A stretch of DNA of 64,000 nucleotides from Cryobacterium luteum (GTDB lineage Bacteria; Actinomycetota; Actinomycetes; Actinomycetales; Microbacteriaceae): the NCBI RefSeq assembly GCF_900110125.1, contig NZ_FOCN01000003.1:1-64000 (forward strand), read 5' to 3'. Position 1 is the first letter of the stretch. Every line of letters begins with the position of its first letter. Both the position numbers and the translations under genes were made by a program. Shown piece after piece: positions 26,399-36,166 of the stretch. The notes under the pieces are model-generated. The model was not told where the DNA came from. It did not search any database and was given only the letters and a program-made list of their open reading frames with translations.

Positions 26399-26964
26399 CC
26401 CGTTACGTAGCACTGCTCCGCGGCATCAACGTCAACGGCATCACCGTTGCCATGGCCGATCTCGCCGACACTTTTCATGAACTCGGCTACACCGACGTCA
26501 AAACGGTGCTGGCGAGTGGCAACGTGCTCTTCAGTATCGACAGCCCGCTCGTCGACACTCCGCCAATTAACAGAGTGGATGCCGCCGCCCTCAAGTCCCG
26601 CATCGAAGCCGCCCTGACCGCCCGGTTCGAGTATGAGGCGTGGATCGTGCTCGTCGACGCCGAATCGCTCGACCGAATCGTGCGTGCCTACCCCTTCAAC
26701 GCGGACCACGATGGTTGGCATTCCTATGTCATGTTCTCCTCCGACCCCGGCCATCTCAGCGAACTCGCCGGCCACGCCAAGGAACTCGATGCGTCCGACG
26801 AACGCATCGAACTCGGCCATGGCGTGCTGTACTGGGAGGTGCGCAAGGCTGTCGGCATCAAGAGCGCTTTCAGCAAGAAGAGCGCCAAGCTCAAGTACCG
26901 CGACACGACCACCACGCGCAACCTGCACACGCTGCACAAGCTGCTCGAAGTCACTCCGGGATAG
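26395..26964 (+). CDS. DUF1697 domain-containing protein
   Basis: Conserved protein of unknown function, 189 residues. The family signature is clear: MTRYVALLRGINVNG at the N-terminus, the KTVLASGNVLF segment, and SAKLKYRDTTTTRNLHTLHKL at the C-terminus. It is soluble, with no signal. The ATG overlaps a 9-codon upstream ORF, and a longer in-frame start at 26350 is unlikely. It lies between pdxT and yebC, where relatives usually have neither, so it looks like a local insertion. Confidence 0.87.
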   Translation: MTRYVALLRGINVNGITVAMADLADTFHELGYTDVKTVLASGNVLFSIDSPLVDTPPINRVDAAALKSRIEAALTARFEYEAWIVLVDAESLDRIVRAYPFNADHDGWHSYVMFSSDPGHLSELAGHAKELDASDERIELGHGVLYWEVRKAVGIKSAFSKKSAKLKYRDTTTTRNLHTLHKLLEVTPG

Positions 26965-27040
26965 ACTGGAATGGCACCAAGCGTGCACCAACTTCGCAGC
27001 GCTCACTTATTTTTTGACGTAGCACAACAACGGGAGATGT

Positions 27041-27805
27041 ATGTCCGGGCATTCCAAATGGGCCACCACCAAGCACCAGAAGGCGGTCACCGACTCGCGT
27101 CGGGCCAAAGCGTTCGCCAAGCTCATCAAGAACATCGAGGTCGCGGCCCGACTGGGCGGCGCAGATCTCTCGGGTAACCCCACTCTGGTCGACGCCATTC
27201 AGAAGGCCAAGAAGACCTCGGTACCCAACGACAACATCGACCGTGCCGTCAAGCGCGGTGCCGGACTGTCGGGTGAACAGGTCGACTATACGACCATCAT
27301 GTACGAGGGCTACGCTACGCACGGCGTCGCAATCATGATCGAGTGCCTCACCGACAACAAGAACCGCGCTGCCGCGGAAGTTCGAACCGCGATGGCCCGC
27401 AACGGCGGAGCCATGGCCGACCCGGGCAGTGTCGCCTACAACTTTCACCGGAAGGGCGTCGTGGTGGTCAAGCACCTGCCGACGATCACCGAGGATGACA
27501 TCATGCTCGCCGTTCTCGATGCCGGTGCCGAGGAGGTCATCGACGAGGGCGACACGTTCGAGATCCACTCCGCCGTTGGCGACCTCGTCGCCACCCGCAC
27601 CGCGCTGCAGGCAGCCGGAATCGACTACGAGTCGGCGGACATCGCCTTCATTCCGTCGCTCAAGATCGAGGTCGACGCCGAAACCGCACGCAAGGTGTTC
27701 CACCTGATCGACGCGATGGAAGACCTCGATGACGTGCAGAACGTCTACTCCAACTATGACCTGTCTGCTGAAGTGCAGGCCGCCCTCGCGAGCGAGTCCG
27801 AGTAG
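27041..27805 (+). CDS. yebC: YebC/PmpR-family protein
   Basis: Conserved protein of the TACO1/YebC family. Members have been described as DNA-binding regulators and, more recently, as ribosome-associated factors easing translation of proline-rich stretches. The 254-residue product begins [14 protein letters not shown] and carries the [17 protein letters not shown] and [11 protein letters not shown] motifs. ATG 27041 has a GGGAG site upstream. The ruvC start follows its stop after four bases, matching the ancestral yebC-ruvC order. Confidence 0.95.
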   Translation: MSGHSKWATTKHQKAVTDSRRAKAFAKLIKNIEVAARLGGADLSGNPTLVDAIQKAKKTSVPNDNIDRAVKRGAGLSGEQVDYTTIMYEGYATHGVAIMIECLTDNKNRAAAEVRTAMARNGGAMADPGSVAYNFHRKGVVVVKHLPTITEDDIMLAVLDAGAEEVIDEGDTFEIHSAVGDLVATRTALQAAGIDYESADIAFIPSLKIEVDAETARKVFHLIDAMEDLDDVQNVYSNYDLSAEVQAALASESE

Positions 27806-27809
27806 TTCG

Positions 27810-28448
27810 GTGGCGGTCCGGGTTCTCGGCATCGACCCGGGCCTCACCCGCTGCGGTGTCGGCGTCGTCGACGTAGAAGGTAACCGGTCGGCCCGCCTGG
27901 TGGACGTGACCGTGCTGCGGAGCGCGCCCGGCCTTCCCCTGGAGCAGCGCTTGCTGCTGTTGTCCCAGGGGCTGGAAGAGATGCTTGACCGGCACCGGCC
28001 GCAGTTCATCGCCATTGAGCGGGTCTTCGCCCAGCACAATGTGCGCACCGTCATGGGGACAGCCCAGATCAGCGGCGTCGCCCTGCTGATGGCCGCCCAG
28101 CGCGGCGTGCCGGTGACCCTGCACACGCCGAGCGAGGTGAAAGCCGCCATCACCGGTTACGGGGCCGCCGACAAGAAACAGGTCGGCACCATGGTCGCCC
28201 GCATTCTCGGCCTCACCGAGATTCCCAAACCGGCCGACGCAGCGGATGCCCTCGCCCTCGCCATCTGCCACGCGTGGCGCACCGGCGCCTCCGGCGGCAC
28301 CCTGCCGACCGTAGCTTCGATCACAGCGACCGTCACACCCGGGCCACTCACCCCGGCCCAGAAAGCATGGCGGGCCGCTGAGCGTGGGTCGATGCCAGGG
28401 GTGTCTGTACCGGCACTGTCAGTGGTGCCCCGTAGTCTTAAGCAGTGA
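27810..28448 (+). CDS. ruvC: crossover junction endodeoxyribonuclease RuvC
   Basis: Resolves Holliday junctions by paired nicking. With GTG 27810 the protein has 212 residues, somewhat longer than the E. coli enzyme because of a C-terminal tail. Catalytic acids are visible as D9 ([11 protein letters not shown]), the Glu of FIAIERVF, and the Asp pair in [15 protein letters not shown] longer frame from 27729 runs back into yebC and is rejected. Its stop overlaps the ruvA GTG by four bases (GTGA). Confidence 0.95.
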   Translation: MAVRVLGIDPGLTRCGVGVVDVEGNRSARLVDVTVLRSAPGLPLEQRLLLLSQGLEEMLDRHRPQFIAIERVFAQHNVRTVMGTAQISGVALLMAAQRGVPVTLHTPSEVKAAITGYGAADKKQVGTMVARILGLTEIPKPADAADALALAICHAWRTGASGGTLPTVASITATVTPGPLTPAQKAWRAAERGSMPGVSVPALSVVPRSLKQ

Positions 28449-29110
28449 TCTCTTCCGTACGTGGCCTCGTCCTCTCAGCCCTCGGCTCAACCGTGGTCGT
28501 CGAAGTGGGGGGTATCGGCCTCGCCGTGCAGGTGACGCCGGCCACTGCCCTGGGCGTGCGCATCAACGACGAAGCCCGGCTGATGACGACGCTCATCGTA
28601 CGCGAAGACTCGCTCACCCTGTATGGCTTTTTCACCACCGAGGAACTCACGGTATTCGAACTGCTCGTCGGAGTCACCGGTGTCGGCCCCAAATCGGCCC
28701 TCGGCGTGCTGGCCGTGCTCACGCCCAACCAGATCGCGCAGGCCGTCGCCGGCGACGATGACGGCGCGTTCCGCAAGGTGAGCGGCATCGGGCCGAAGAC
28801 AGCCAAACTCATCGTGCTCTCCCTCACCGGAAAGCTTGCCGTGACGCCCGCCAGCACGCCGACCCGCCCGCTGGGAGCCACCTCCGTGGCTGCGAGCGTG
28901 CAGGCGGCACTGATCGGCCTCGGCTGGTCGGAACGCGTCGCGGCCGAGGCCGTCGACGACACTCTCACCGAATTGGCGGATGCCGCCGGTGCCGACTCCG
29001 CCCCGCCGGCGGTCGCCGCCGTGCTCCGACTGGCCCTCGGCCGCCTCGGCCCGGCAGCGCACCATGCCACAGGAGCGGCCGCCGCTTCGACCAGCAAGGA
29101 TCGTTCATGA
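28445..29110 (+). CDS. ruvA: Holliday junction DNA helicase subunit RuvA
   Basis: Tetrameric junction-binding subunit that loads RuvB. The 221-residue product has the N-terminal OB domain (to about 65), two helix-hairpin-helix motifs ([10 protein letters not shown] and [13 protein letters not shown]) and the C-terminal RuvB-contacting domain (about 145-205). It starts with GTG inside the ruvC stop and ends inside the ruvB start (ATGA), so all three genes are coupled. Confidence 0.96.
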   Translation: MISSVRGLVLSALGSTVVVEVGGIGLAVQVTPATALGVRINDEARLMTTLIVREDSLTLYGFFTTEELTVFELLVGVTGVGPKSALGVLAVLTPNQIAQAVAGDDDGAFRKVSGIGPKTAKLIVLSLTGKLAVTPASTPTRPLGATSVAASVQAALIGLGWSERVAAEAVDDTLTELADAAGADSAPPAVAAVLRLALGRLGPAAHHATGAAAASTSKDRS

Positions 29111-30186
29111 CCCGCGACGCCGCCGCCAACCCTGCAGCCGTCGAGCACCCCGCCGCCGAACTCAGCAATCCCTCGCTCGAGAGCGAATCGGAGCTGGCCT
29201 TCGAGGGCGCGCTGCGCCCGGCGAGCCTGGCTGAATTCGTCGGCCAGAAGAAGGTCCGCGGGCAGTTGCAGCTTCTGCTGACCGCCGCAACGATGCAGAA
29301 TCGCACGCCCGACCATATCCTTCTGGCTGGCCCACCCGGCCTCGGCAAGACCACCCTGGCGATGATCGTCGCCTATGAGGGCAACCGCCCGCTGCGCATG
29401 TCGAGCGGCCCCGCCATCCAACACGCCGGTGATCTCGCGGCTGTGCTGTCGTCGTTGGTGCCCGGCGAAGTGCTGTTCATCGACGAAATCCATCGCATGG
29501 CCCGCTCCGCCGAAGAGATGCTCTATCTCGCCATGGAAGACTTTCGCATCGACATCATGGTGGGCAAGGGAGCCGGCGCCACCTCCGTTCCGCTCGACCT
29601 GGCGCCGTTCACCCTGGTCGGGGCCACGACCAGGTCGGGGCTCCTGCCGAACCCCCTGCGCGACCGATTCGGCTTCACCGCGCACCTCGAGTTCTACGCC
29701 GAGAACGAGCTTGAACAGGTGCTCGGTCGGGCCGCGCAGCTGATTGGTCTGCCGATCAAAGCGGATGCCCTCGCCGAGATCGCCGGCCGCTGCCGAGGCA
29801 CACCGCGAATCGCGAACCGCCTGCTGCGGCGGGTACGGGACTATGCCCTCGTGCACGGGGGAGCGGCGGACATAGCGGCCGTGCACGCGGCCCTCGAGCT
29901 GTATGACGTCGATGCGATCGGCCTTGATCGACTCGACCGCGAGGTCATGAAGATCATCCTGACCCGCTTTGGTGGTGGGCCCGTCGGCCTCAACACGCTC
30001 GCCGTCTCGGTCGGTGAAGAGTCCGAAACAGTGGAGGCGGTCGTGGAGCCGTTCCTGGTACGGATAGGCTTCCTCACGCGCACCCCGCGAGGGCGCGTTG
30101 CCACCAGCGCAGCGTGGCAGCATTTTGGTCTGGCCTCTCCGCCTGGCCTGACCATACCGGGCAGTGCAACGCTTATTGACCTATAA
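29107..30186 (+). CDS. ruvB: Holliday junction branch migration ATPase RuvB
   Basis: AAA+ motor that drives branch migration. The 359-residue protein has Walker [12 protein letters not shown], Walker [10 protein letters not shown], the sensor GATTRSGLL, the arginine-finger segment LRDRFGF, and a C-terminal winged helix ending RTPRGRVAT. About 30 disordered N-terminal residues precede the core. A perfect TATAAT overlaps its stop codon, immediately before the tandem repeat array. Confidence 0.97.
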   Translation: MTRDAAANPAAVEHPAAELSNPSLESESELAFEGALRPASLAEFVGQKKVRGQLQLLLTAATMQNRTPDHILLAGPPGLGKTTLAMIVAYEGNRPLRMSSGPAIQHAGDLAAVLSSLVPGEVLFIDEIHRMARSAEEMLYLAMEDFRIDIMVGKGAGATSVPLDLAPFTLVGATTRSGLLPNPLRDRFGFTAHLEFYAENELEQVLGRAAQLIGLPIKADALAEIAGRCRGTPRIANRLLRRVRDYALVHGGAADIAAVHAALELYDVDAIGLDRLDREVMKIILTRFGGGPVGLNTLAVSVGEESETVEAVVEPFLVRIGFLTRTPRGRVATSAAWQHFGLASPPGLTIPGSATLIDL

Positions 30187-30187
30187 T
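30182..30187 (+). promoter_or_regulatory. perfect TATAAT -10 element over the ruvB stop
   Basis: TATAAT at 30182-30187 is a perfect -10 hexamer in a GC-rich genome, spanning the ruvB stop codon. Transcription would start near 30194, just before the 15-bp repeats. No good -35 is seen at 16-18 bases, so strength is uncertain. Confidence 0.45.
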
Positions 30188-30205
30188 TCAATTTGGCCCG
30201 TCTGT

Positions 30206-30304
30206 CTATACCAATTACGGCTATACCAATTACGGCCATACCAATTACGGCCATACCAATTACGGCTATACCAATTACGGCTATACCTACATCGGCCATA
30301 CCTG
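30206..30304. repeat. tandem array of six 15-bp units between ruvB and yajC
   Basis: Units CTATACCAATTACGG at 30206, 30221 and 30266 and CCATACCAATTACGG at 30236 and 30251 are followed by a diverged sixth copy at 30281 and a partial seventh. The core CCAATTACGG is near-palindromic and AT-rich compared with its surroundings. In one forward frame (30193-30438, TTG start) the array encodes IPITA pentapeptides, and the T/C differences among units 1-5 are silent only in that frame. The array lies 122 bases before yajC. Function unknown. Confidence 0.9.
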
Positions 30305-30425
30305 AAAAGCCGTACTTGGGAAAGACGACACCTGATCGATCCGCTGGCACGTGCCGGTGGGTTAGTCTGGCCCACACTCACAAGCTTCGGCCACCCGCGC
30401 CGCAATCGGAAGGTTTCACCGCTCC

Positions 30426-30812
30426 ATGGATAATCTGACTCTCGTCATGCTGGCCGTTCTGGCCGTTCTCGTCTTCTTCATGTTCCGCAACGGCCGTAAG
30501 CGCAAGAAAGACCAGGAGGCCCTGCAGGCCACCATGGTTCCCGGCGCCGATGTCATGACCAACTTCGGCATGTACGGCACGATCATTGCCATCGATGAAG
30601 AGGCCAACAAGGTCCAACTGCAGATCGCGCCCGGCGTCATCGTTGAAATCCACCGTCAGACCATCGCTCGCGTGGTCGAGCCGGTCGTTGCAGAGGATCT
30701 CGACGACACCCACGTTGACAGCATCGATTCGCTCAGTGAACCGGAATTCGGCCAGCGTGTTGCCGACACCGACACCGACACCACCGAGCAGCCCAAAAAG
30801 GGCGACGCGTAG
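30426..30812 (+). CDS. yajC: preprotein translocase accessory subunit YajC
   Basis: Single-pass membrane protein of the SecDF-YajC complex that assists SecYEG export. The 128-residue product has one N-terminal membrane helix (about residues 5-20), a basic RNGRKRKKDQ stretch and the YajC core MVPGADVMTNFGMYGTI. It ends in an acidic Asp/Thr tail. A TAGTCT -10-like box at 30363-30368 may add a promoter close to the gene, in addition to the TATAAT upstream of the tandem repeats. secD begins 116 bases later. Confidence 0.93.
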   Translation: MDNLTLVMLAVLAVLVFFMFRNGRKRKKDQEALQATMVPGADVMTNFGMYGTIIAIDEEANKVQLQIAPGVIVEIHRQTIARVVEPVVAEDLDDTHVDSIDSLSEPEFGQRVADTDTDTTEQPKKGDA

Positions 30813-30928
30813 CTCCTGCTTTATAGGTCTTCCTCGCCTGGCTTGACCTGCATCACGACATACGTCCTGCATTACGCGGCGCGCCCACGCATTCTGGCGT
30901 GGGCGCCAACAGAAAGCTGAGTTCATAG

Positions 30929-32653
30929 GTGGCTAAGTCGTCGTCTCCGGCCAAAAAGGCCTGGCGTTCCCTGACCTGGTTGGGCGTACTCATCGTCGGC
31001 CTGATCGCTCTCAACGCTTTCGGTGTCTTCACCCAGAACGGATCGTGGACGCCGAAGCTGGCGCTCGACCTTGAGGGTGGAACGCAGATCATTTTGGCTC
31101 CTCAGCTCGAGAGCGGGCAGACGGTCACGTCGGACCAACTAAGTGAGGCCGTGGGCATCATTCGCCAGCGCGTCGACTCCTCGGGCGTTTCCGAGTCGGA
31201 GATCAACACCCAGGGCGGGCAGAACATCGTGGTGTCGATACCCGGCACCCCCGATGACGCCACCCTGGAGCGAATCAAGTCGTCGGCCAAGCTCGAGTTT
31301 CGGGCCGTGCTCGTCGCGGGCCAGCCGTCCGGCCAGACCGTCGGCGCTGACGGCACAGCGACGCCGGCACCGGAGGCGACTGTCGATCCGACCCTGTCGA
31401 CCACACCCGCCGTCGAGCCGACGGACGCGAGTGACCTCAACTACGTCACCCCAGCGCTCCAGGCCGAGTACGACGCCTTCGACTGCAGCAAAATCAACAC
31501 GACCAACGTGGCTCCGGCGAATGCCCCCCTCATCACCTGCGAGTCCGACGACTCGGTCAAGTACATCCTCGGCCCGGTCGAGGTGGACGGTTCCACGATC
31601 GCGGACGCGACCAGTGGCCAGCGCACCACGCAGAGCGGTGCGACCACCGGCGAGTGGGCCGTCAATATCGTCTTCAACAACGACGGAACCTCGAAGTTCG
31701 CCGATGTCACCCAGCGCCTGTTCAACCTCACCGGCGTGCAGAACCAATTCGCGATCGTGCTCGACGGGCACGTGATCTCCGCCCCGGCCACGCAAGCTGC
31801 CATTCTCGACGGCAAGCCACAGATCACCGGGTCGTTCGATCAGGAGACGTCCAAGGCCCTCGCCGACCAACTCAAATTCGGTGCTCTTCCGATCAGCTTT
31901 ACCGTGCAGAGCCAGGACACCATCTCGGCGACGCTCGGCTCAACGCAGCTGCTCAACGGCCTCATCGCCGGCCTGATCGGTTTGATCCTCGTGGTCATAT
32001 ATTCGCTCGCACAGTACCGTCTGCTGGGACTCGTCACCGTGGCCTCGCTCGGAGTCGCAGCGGTGATCACCTACTTGCTCATCACCATCCTCTCCTGGCG
32101 TGAGGGTTACCGGCTCTCCCTGGCGGGTGTCGCTGGTCTGATCGTGGCCATCGGTATCACCGCCGACTCGTTCATCGTCTACTTCGAACGCGTGCGTGAC
32201 GAACTGCGCGATGGTCGTGGTCTGGAATCGTCGGTCGAAGCCGGTTGGAAGCGCGCTTTCCGCACCATTGTCGCTTCCGACGTCGTCAACTTCCTCGCCG
32301 CCGCCGTTTTGTTCGTGCTTGCGGTCGGCAACGTGCGGGGCTTTGCCCTGACCCTCGGCCTCACCACGATCGTCGACCTCCTCGTGGTCAGCCTGTTCAC
32401 ACACCCGATACTGCAGCTGATCGCCAAGACGAAATTCTTCAACGAGGGCCACAAGCTCAGCGGACTCGACCCGCGCGCGCTCGGTGCCGTGTACCGCGGA
32501 CGGGCTCGGTTCGAGCCCTCGGCGTCGATCTCGCCGACCAAGGTCTCGTCCTCGAGCAAGGAAGCGGCAAAACGACAGACCATCGCCGAGCGCAAAGCGT
32601 CTGAACTTGTCGGTACCAGCACTGATCGATCGACGGACGGGAAGGATTCCTGA
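30929..32653 (+). CDS. secD: protein translocase subunit SecD
   Basis: Membrane component that uses the proton gradient to pull exported proteins across. The 574-residue product has an N-terminal helix, the LALDLEGGTQIIL motif, a large extracytoplasmic domain with a Thr/Pro/Ala-rich insertion (about residues 135-175), and five C-terminal membrane helices. The C-terminal part carries GIVAIGITADSF-like and DVVNFLAA segments. The GTG start is used. Its stop overlaps the secF start by one base (TGATG). Confidence 0.95.
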   Translation: MAKSSSPAKKAWRSLTWLGVLIVGLIALNAFGVFTQNGSWTPKLALDLEGGTQIILAPQLESGQTVTSDQLSEAVGIIRQRVDSSGVSESEINTQGGQNIVVSIPGTPDDATLERIKSSAKLEFRAVLVAGQPSGQTVGADGTATPAPEATVDPTLSTTPAVEPTDASDLNYVTPALQAEYDAFDCSKINTTNVAPANAPLITCESDDSVKYILGPVEVDGSTIADATSGQRTTQSGATTGEWAVNIVFNNDGTSKFADVTQRLFNLTGVQNQFAIVLDGHVISAPATQAAILDGKPQITGSFDQETSKALADQLKFGALPISFTVQSQDTISATLGSTQLLNGLIAGLIGLILVVIYSLAQYRLLGLVTVASLGVAAVITYLLITILSWREGYRLSLAGVAGLIVAIGITADSFIVYFERVRDELRDGRGLESSVEAGWKRAFRTIVASDVVNFLAAAVLFVLAVGNVRGFALTLGLTTIVDLLVVSLFTHPILQLIAKTKFFNEGHKLSGLDPRALGAVYRGRARFEPSASISPTKVSSSSKEAAKRQTIAERKASELVGTSTDRSTDGKDS

Positions 32654-33666
32654 TGGCCAGCTTCTCGCAATTCGGAAATGACCTCTACACGGGCGCTCGG
32701 TCGCTCAACATCGTGGGACGTCGCAAGCTCTGGTACCTGATCGCCGGCGGCATGATCCTTATCGCCCTGGTCGGCCCGTTCCTGCTGCGCGGCGGGTTCG
32801 TCTTCGGTATCGAGTTCACCGGCGGAAGCCAGTTCGTCGTCTCGCAGACCACGAGCCAGTCCGAGAGCATCGCGACGGATGCCGTGGCGAGCGTCGTTCC
32901 CGATGCTGTTCCGAAGGTCTCCACCGTGGGCTCGGATGGTGTGCGCGTGCAGACCGACCAGCTGTCGGAAACCGAGACGACCGGAGTGCGTGACGCTCTC
33001 GCCGCCGCTTTCGACGTGCCGGTCGCTGAAGTCGCCACCTCGTTCATCGGAGCAACCTGGGGGCAGGACATCACAGGGCAGGCACTGCGCGCCCTCGTCG
33101 TGTTCCTCGTACTCGCCGGCATCATCATGGCCATCTACTTCCGCACCTGGAAGATGTCGGTGGCGGCCATGGTCGCGCTGCTTCACGACCTGGTCATTAC
33201 CGCCGGATTCTACGGAATCACCGGTTTCGAAATCACACCGGCCGCGGTGATCGGCTTCCTGACGATTCTCGGCTACTCGCTCTACGACACGGTCGTGGTC
33301 TTCGACAAAATTCGGGAGAATACCAACTTCGACGGGTCAGGCTCGAGCCGCACCTTCTCCGAATCGGTCAACCTCGCCGTCAACCAGACGCTCGTGCGTT
33401 CCATCAACACCTCCGTCGTCGCGGCTCTGCCCGTGGCGTCGATTCTGTTCATCGGTGCGTTCGTGCTGGGCGCCGGTACCCTGCGCGACATCTCACTTGC
33501 CCTGCTCATCGGAATTCTGGTCGGCACCTACTCGACCATTTTCATTGCCTCGCCGCTGTACGCCCAGCTGCGAAACGGTGAGGACGCCATCCGCAAGCAC
33601 GACAAGAAAGCCATTGCGGCCCGTGCGAAAGCCTCGGCTCCGGCCGCGGAGAGCGTCACGGCCTAG
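32653..33666 (+). CDS. secF: protein translocase subunit SecF
   Basis: Partner of SecD in the export motor. The 337-residue product has six membrane segments, the GGFVFGIEFTGGSQF motif after the first helix, and the conserved GFLTILGYSLYDTVVVFDKIREN segment. The C-terminal tail is basic and alanine-rich. ATG 32653 is coupled to the secD stop. A strong terminator 22 bases downstream ends the operon. No apt gene lies between secF and rel. Confidence 0.96.
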   Translation: MASFSQFGNDLYTGARSLNIVGRRKLWYLIAGGMILIALVGPFLLRGGFVFGIEFTGGSQFVVSQTTSQSESIATDAVASVVPDAVPKVSTVGSDGVRVQTDQLSETETTGVRDALAAAFDVPVAEVATSFIGATWGQDITGQALRALVVFLVLAGIIMAIYFRTWKMSVAAMVALLHDLVITAGFYGITGFEITPAAVIGFLTILGYSLYDTVVVFDKIRENTNFDGSGSSRTFSESVNLAVNQTLVRSINTSVVAALPVASILFIGAFVLGAGTLRDISLALLIGILVGTYSTIFIASPLYAQLRNGEDAIRKHDKKAIAARAKASAPAAESVTA

Positions 33667-33687
33667 CCTGACCTGAAACAACCGACA

Positions 33688-33715
33688 CGGCCAGCCCAGC
33701 AGGGCTGGCCGTTTT
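33688..33715 (+). terminator. intrinsic terminator after secF
   Basis: Perfect 10-bp stem CGGCCAGCCC/GGGCTGGCCG (33688-33697, 33702-33711) with loop AGCA and a following TTTT. It closes the yajC-secD-secF operon. Confidence 0.92.
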
Positions 33716-33910
33716 GGTACCGGGCCGGAGTAAATTTTCCACCAAAAGGGAATCGGGTAGGGGCCCCGCTCTTTCCTTTTCGTCCGAAATTTGCGTAGGC
33801 CCCCGCCCTACGTTCTGCCAAGGGCGTACGGACGGCGCCCCGGGAACCGGCATAATTGATACAACGCAAAGCCCTTCAGCGTCTTTCGACGGGCGTGACG
33901 AGGTGAGACG

Positions 33911-36166
33911 ATGACGGACACGACGACCCCCTCCCCGGCGTCGCTGCGCCGTCTGGTTCCGCGCATCTTCTCCCGGGCCCAGCCGGCCGGAGCCGTCGAC
34001 CGCCTGATCAAGACGGTGCGACTGAACCACCCCAAGGTAGACCTGTCGATCATTGAACGTGCCTATACGGCCGCCGAGCGCGCGCACGACGGTCAGCTGC
34101 GGCGGAGCGGCGAACCGTACATCACCCACCCGGTCGCCGTGGCACAGATTCTGGCCGACCTCGGAATCGGTACCAAAACCATCGCTGCAGCTCTGCTGCA
34201 CGACACCGTCGAAGACACCGACTACACCCTCGATGCCCTGCGAGCCGACTTCGGCGATGAAATCGCGATGCTCGTCGACGGGGTCACCAAGCTCGACAAG
34301 GTGAAATACGGCGATTCAACCCAGGCCGAAACCGTGCGCAAGATGATCGTCGCCATGTCCAAAGACATCCGAGTGCTCATCATCAAACTCGCCGACCGAC
34401 TGCACAACGCCCGTACCTGGGGCTTTGTTCCCAACGAATCCGCCGTGCGCAAGGCCACAGAAACGCTGGAGATCTACGCGCCCCTCGCGCACCGGCTGGG
34501 AATCCAGACCATCAAGTGGGAACTCGAAGACCTCTCGTTCGCGGTGCTGTATCCCAAGCTCTACGCCGAAATCGAAAGCCTGGTCAAGCAGCGCACGCCG
34601 CAGCGCGAAGAATTCGTGCAGCAGGTCATCGACACCATCAACGACGACCTCAAATCGGCCCGCATTCGCGGGAAGGTCGCCGGGCGCCCCAAACAGTACT
34701 ACTCGATCTACCAGAAGATGGTCGTGCGTGGTCGGGATTTCGATGAGATCTACGACCTCGTCGGTATTCGCGTCCTCGTGAACTCCGTGCGGGACTGCTA
34801 CGCGGTGCTCGGATCCATCCATGCCAGGTGGACGCCGCTGCCCGGCCGGTTCAAGGACTACATCGCCACTCCCAAGTTCAACCTGTACCAGTCGCTGCAC
34901 ACGACGGTTCTCGGCCCGAGCGGTCGCGCCGTAGAAATTCAGATCCGCACAACCGAGATGCACCAGCGTGCCGAATTCGGCGTCGCCGCGCACTGGAAAT
35001 ACAAGGAACAGGTCAACGGCAAAAGTGCCGGCGGACCCGGCCCGCAGAGCGACACCGACATGGCCTGGCTCGCTCACATCTCAGACTGGCAGGCGGAAAC
35101 GGCCGATCCAGGCGAGTTCCTCGACTCGCTGCGCTATGAGATCGGCGCCAAAGAGGTCTACGTCTTCACCCCGAAAGGCCGCGTCATCGGCCTGCCCTCC
35201 GGCGCCAGCCCGGTCGACTTCGCCTACGCCGTGCACACCGAGGTGGGCCATCGCACCATGGGAGCCAAGGTCAACGGCCGCCTGGTGCCGCTCGAGAGTG
35301 AGCTCATCACCGGCGACGTGGTCGAGGTGTTCACCTCCAAGAACCCCGACTCCGGCCCCAGCAAAGACTGGCTGAACTTTGTCAAAAGCCCCAGAGCGCG
35401 CAACAAAATTCGGCAGTGGTTCACTAAGGAGCGCCGCGACGAAGCCATTGAGCAGGGCCGCGACGCGATCGCGCGCGCCATGCGCAAGCAGAACCTTCCG
35501 CTGCAGAAACTGATGAACCAGGACTCCTTCGCGGAGGTCGCGGCCCAGCTCAAGTACGAAGATGTGTCGGCGCTCTACGCCGCCGTCGGTGAGGGGCACG
35601 TCTCCACCCAGTCCGTGCTCGAGAAGGTCGTCTCGTCGGTGCAGAGCATCGAAGACATCGACAGCAACGACTTTCCGGTCGCCGCACGAGGTCGGCCGCA
35701 CACGACCCGCAACGGTGACTCTGGGGTGCTCGTTCGCGGTGCGCCCGACATTCTGGTCAAGCTCGCCCGGTGCTGCACGCCCGTGCCGGGGGACAAGATC
35801 GTGGGCTTCGTCACCCGCGGCGCCGGCGTCTCGGTGCACCAGGCCGCCTGCCACAACGTGCAGTCCCTGCTCAAGGAACCCGAGCGCATGATTGAGGTGG
35901 AGTGGGCGCCCACCTCGAAAAGCCTGTTCCTGGTGCACATTCAAATTGAAGCCCTCGACCGGTCCGGCCTCCTCTCCGACGTCACTCGCGTGTTGTCGGA
36001 GCACCATGTGAACATTCTCTCGGCCACCGTCAATACCTCGAGCGACCGCCTGGCCCTCAGCCGGTTCGTCTTCGAGATGGGGGACACCACCCACCTCGAT
36101 CGCGTGCTCAATGCCGTGCGGCGCATTGATGCCGTCTACGACGTCTACCGGGTCAGCGACGGCTAA
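33911..36166 (+). CDS. rel: bifunctional (p)ppGpp synthetase/hydrolase
   Basis: Makes and degrades the stringent-response alarmone. The 751-residue protein has the hydrolase HD domain with H97-D98 and the E101-D102 pair (LHDTVED). The synthetase domain carries R313-F-K-D316, the RXKD form typical of bifunctional Rel/SpoT rather than RelA. TGS (from about 410), helical and C-terminal ACT domains follow. The ATG has AGGTGAG upstream. It sits behind the secF terminator, so it has its own promoter in the 195-base gap. Its end overlaps the convergent next gene by 14 bases. Confidence 0.97.
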   Translation: MTDTTTPSPASLRRLVPRIFSRAQPAGAVDRLIKTVRLNHPKVDLSIIERAYTAAERAHDGQLRRSGEPYITHPVAVAQILADLGIGTKTIAAALLHDTVEDTDYTLDALRADFGDEIAMLVDGVTKLDKVKYGDSTQAETVRKMIVAMSKDIRVLIIKLADRLHNARTWGFVPNESAVRKATETLEIYAPLAHRLGIQTIKWELEDLSFAVLYPKLYAEIESLVKQRTPQREEFVQQVIDTINDDLKSARIRGKVAGRPKQYYSIYQKMVVRGRDFDEIYDLVGIRVLVNSVRDCYAVLGSIHARWTPLPGRFKDYIATPKFNLYQSLHTTVLGPSGRAVEIQIRTTEMHQRAEFGVAAHWKYKEQVNGKSAGGPGPQSDTDMAWLAHISDWQAETADPGEFLDSLRYEIGAKEVYVFTPKGRVIGLPSGASPVDFAYAVHTEVGHRTMGAKVNGRLVPLESELITGDVVEVFTSKNPDSGPSKDWLNFVKSPRARNKIRQWFTKERRDEAIEQGRDAIARAMRKQNLPLQKLMNQDSFAEVAAQLKYEDVSALYAAVGEGHVSTQSVLEKVVSSVQSIEDIDSNDFPVAARGRPHTTRNGDSGVLVRGAPDILVKLARCCTPVPGDKIVGFVTRGAGVSVHQAACHNVQSLLKEPERMIEVEWAPTSKSLFLVHIQIEALDRSGLLSDVTRVLSEHHVNILSATVNTSSDRLALSRFVFEMGDTTHLDRVLNAVRRIDAVYDVYRVSDG

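Noticed and set aside
30206..30304. CRISPR array
   Set aside because: Units are only 15 bp and directly adjacent with no spacers; no cas genes are present.
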